Source: Caryophanales bacterium UBA3260
Lineage (GTDB): Bacteria; Bacillota_I; Bacilli_A; RF39; UBA660
Reading direction: 5' to 3'
Assembly: GCA_002362595.1 (NCBI GenBank)
Contig: DEUO01000125.1
Coordinates: 1-5,765 of the forward strand
Length of the DNA stretch: 5,765 bases
Both the position numbers and the translations under genes were made by a program. The notes beneath the pieces were generated by a model. It worked only from the letters and a program-made list of their open reading frames with translations. It did not search any database and was not told where the DNA came from. Shown one piece after another: positions 4,498 to 5,765 of the stretch; positions within the stretch are counted from its first letter, which is position 1, and every line of letters starts with the position of its first letter.

Positions 4498-5205
4498 TCA
4501 TTTTACATATTTTAGTATACCTTTATTTTTATAATATGAATCTATTAACCTTTCATAATGTATTTTCATTTCATTTACTACATAATAATACACTTCTAAA
4601 AGGGTTTTATCTTTATGTTTTCTTTGAATTTTTTTGAGATTTAAATAAAAATTTTGAAACAAATATAAAGTAGAAAAATCATTAATATTAGTCCATAAAA
4701 GTTTTTTTAAAAATTTCATTACAGATTCTAAATCATCTTTATTATCAAGATCCAAGCTTTGCAAATTTTTTATAAAAGGTCTAAATAAAACCTTATCATC
4801 TATAACAAGAATTGTTTCATAAAAATTATTTACAATTGCCTTATCCATGCCATTAATAAAATATTGCATATTATCATTATCCCCCCAATATTTCTTACAT
4901 AATAGAAATTCTGGGATTTGATTTTCAAGAATAAATTCTAGCATTAAATCTTTATGACATATTGTAGGAAATTTTGAATCAAAATAATAAATAAAGTTAT
5001 TTAGCATATCAATAAATTGTTCATTTCCTGTTAGATAACCTTTTTTGACTAAAGAAGTTACAATTGTTGGTGTTTTTTCATCTGTAATTAGATCTATTGC
5101 TTTATCTAATATATTCTTATTAATTAACTGATAGATTCTTCCACCATTATCAGTTTTTTTCAACGCTAATTTCTTTAATTGTTCCTTCCTTGCTCTATTT
5201 TTCAT
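4498..5205 (-). CDS. Hypothetical 235-aa helical protein divergent from the repressor
   Basis: The protein starts with a basic stretch (MKNRARKEQLKKLALKK) and then appears almost wholly alpha-helical, with repeated Leu/Ile/Phe spacing and aromatic clusters such as YYFDSKFP, VYYYVV and SYYKNKG. It has no signal peptide and no clear membrane span. The start at 5205 is supported by AGGTGA 5 bases upstream and an extended -10 box (TGCTATAAT) at 5227-5235. It is transcribed away from the repressor across a shared control region. That is the place of a cro-side early gene or of a lysogenic accessory gene such as superinfection exclusion. No catalytic motif is visible and I do not recognise the family. 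The existence of the gene is firm; any defence role would be a guess from location only. Confidence 0.85.
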   Translation of the reverse strand: MKNRARKEQLKKLALKKTDNGGRIYQLINKNILDKAIDLITDEKTPTIVTSLVKKGYLTGNEQFIDMLNNFIYYFDSKFPTICHKDLMLEFILENQIPEFLLCKKYWGDNDNMQYFINGMDKAIVNNFYETILVIDDKVLFRPFIKNLQSLDLDNKDDLESVMKFLKKLLWTNINDFSTLYLFQNFYLNLKKIQRKHKDKTLLEVYYYVVNEMKIHYERLIDSYYKNKGILKYVK

Positions 5206-5226
5206 TTAAATCACCTGTCGAATATC

Positions 5227-5235
5227 ATTATAGCA
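5227..5235 (-). promoter_or_regulatory. Extended -10 promoter of the 235-aa gene
   Basis: On the minus strand TGCTATAAT forms a perfect TATAAT with the TGn extension. The expected start near 5220 gives a leader of about 15 bases holding AGGTGA. The -35 region (GGGTCA at 16 bases) is poor, which is normal for extended -10 promoters. It is well placed for control by the divergent repressor. Confidence 0.65.
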
Positions 5236-5307
5236 CGATTTTACCAAATGACCCATAGTTTTGCTGATATTGTTCATTTTAATGGGAAAATTATACTGGT
5301 GAAAGAT
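5236..5307. promoter_or_regulatory. Divergent control region of the repressor: candidate promoter and operator
   Basis: For the plus strand, TTGTTC (5270-5275) and TATACT (5292-5297) are 16 bases apart. Transcription from there would start near 5304, almost at the start codon (5308), so the GGTG site may be off that transcript and another promoter may exist. A 5-bp inverted repeat, CCCAT (5252-5256) and ATGGG (5282-5286), has centres 30 bp apart, about three helical turns, which could suit paired repressor sites. No classic palindromic operator is seen. Confidence 0.35.
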
Positions 5308-5316
5308 ATGAATGAT
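5291..5316 (+). repeat. 26-bp near-identical repeat, copy 2
   Basis: This is the plus-strand partner of 2759-2784 in inverted orientation, about 2.5 kb away, with 25 of 26 bases equal. It spans the -10-like TATACT, the GGTGAAAG ribosome-binding sequence and the first three codons (Met-Asn-Asp) of the repressor. Confidence 0.85.
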
Positions 5317-5730
5317 AATAATTTAAAATTTTGCAGGGAAGAACTAGAAATGACACAATCAGAACTTGGTCTTGTATTCGGAGTTACTGGATCAACAGTT
5401 TCTGGTTGGGAAAATGCACATGATACTATGCCACTCCCTAAATTAGTAAAATTCTCTAATTTATACCATTATTCACTTGATTATGTAACAGGATTATCTA
5501 GAGAAAATGATTATTCAATAATTGATAAATTAGATAAAAACAAAATAGGTTGTAAATTAAGAAAAATTAGAAATGATTTAGGATTAACTCAACAGGAGAT
5601 TGCTGATGAATGCATGATATCTCAAACAACATATAGTAATTATGAAACAGGACAGTATTTAGTTACTTCATTAGTTCTATACACAATATGTAAAAAACAT
5701 AAAATTTCAATAGATGAATTATTAAAATAG
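5308..5730 (+). CDS. Phage-type repressor with two XRE (HTH_3) domains
   Basis: The 140-aa protein carries two helix-turn-helix domains of the Cro/CI (XRE) type. The first, at about 5-62, contains REELEMTQSELGLVFGVTGS and SGWENAHDTMP. The second, at about 80-139, contains LRKIRNDLGLTQQEIADECM and TTYSNYETGQ. There is no S24 peptidase or LexA-like half, so induction by self-cleavage is not expected. Release may need a separate antirepressor or ImmA-like protease, not seen here. The ATG at 5308 is chosen because GGTGAAAG precedes it and homology begins at once; the frame is open back to 5179, but that part crosses the promoters of the neighbour. It is the only plus-strand gene, divergent from the 235-aa gene, and probably keeps the leftward genes off. 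Confidence 0.88.
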   Translation: MNDNNLKFCREELEMTQSELGLVFGVTGSTVSGWENAHDTMPLPKLVKFSNLYHYSLDYVTGLSRENDYSIIDKLDKNKIGCKLRKIRNDLGLTQQEIADECMISQTTYSNYETGQYLVTSLVLYTICKKHKISIDELLK

Positions 5731-5754
5731 GTAGATGATATTCTACTTTTTTTT
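5731..5754 (+). terminator. Intrinsic terminator of the repressor gene
   Basis: Directly after the TAG stop, a 5-bp stem GTAGA/TCTAC (5731-5735 with 5742-5746) with a 6-base loop is followed by eight T (5747-5754). A-U pairs with the preceding bases could lengthen the stem. It is short, but the T-run and position are typical. Confidence 0.65.
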
Positions 5755-5765
5755 GGGAACAACGT

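Noticed and set aside
5179..5307. Upstream extension of the repressor frame (43 extra codons)
   Set aside because: It crosses the start and promoter of the divergent 235-aa gene, has no helix-turn-helix homology, and the ATG at 5308 has a proper ribosome-binding sequence.

Overview
The window is very AT-rich (roughly 70-75% A+T by eye). It uses the standard bacterial code (Trp is TGG), strong GGAGG ribosome-binding sites and sigma-A-type promoters. This fits a low-GC Bacillota, and the amidase/LysM protein at the left resembles those of gut Bacilli; that lineage guess is inference only. The window reads as one end of a prophage or phage-like integrative element inserted in a host cell-wall hydrolase gene.

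Layout, left to right. Positions 1-898 (minus) hold the 3' part of an Amidase_3 N-acetylmuramoyl-L-alanine amidase with at least four LysM repeats; its 5' part is missing. The break at about 876-901 lies against the stop codon of a large serine recombinase (905-2590, minus), so it is taken as an attachment-site junction. Upstream of the recombinase, on the same strand, are a 28-codon ORF (2681-2767), a 37-aa membrane miniprotein (2852-2965) overlapping by one base a 75-aa unknown protein (2965-3192), and an ArpU/RinA-like phage transcription regulator (3272-3712). Positions 3729-3939 carry no gene. They hold a strong promoter and a structured RNA of about 175 nt ending in a terminator just before the regulator's ribosome-binding site. 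Further right are a bidirectional terminator (3959-3991), a 12-bp tandem repeat with an open but startless frame (3965-4087), a 104-aa unknown protein (4065-4379) and a 235-aa unknown helical protein (4498-5205). A divergent control region (5206-5307) separates these from a repressor with two XRE-type helix-turn-helix domains (5308-5730, plus), which ends at a terminator.

How it may work together (inference). The repressor controls the divergent region and so the leftward string of genes. That string runs from the 235-aa and 104-aa proteins through the leader RNA and ArpU-like regulator to the small proteins and the recombinase, which would cut and join at the adjacent amidase site. Intrinsic terminators stand directly in front of both the regulator and the 75-aa gene, so expression of the regulator and of the recombinase module may need read-through or antitermination. 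The leader RNA can be drawn in mutually exclusive folds, one of which would disarm its terminator. It is the best candidate here for an undescribed regulatory device. Excision would be expected to restore the amidase gene.
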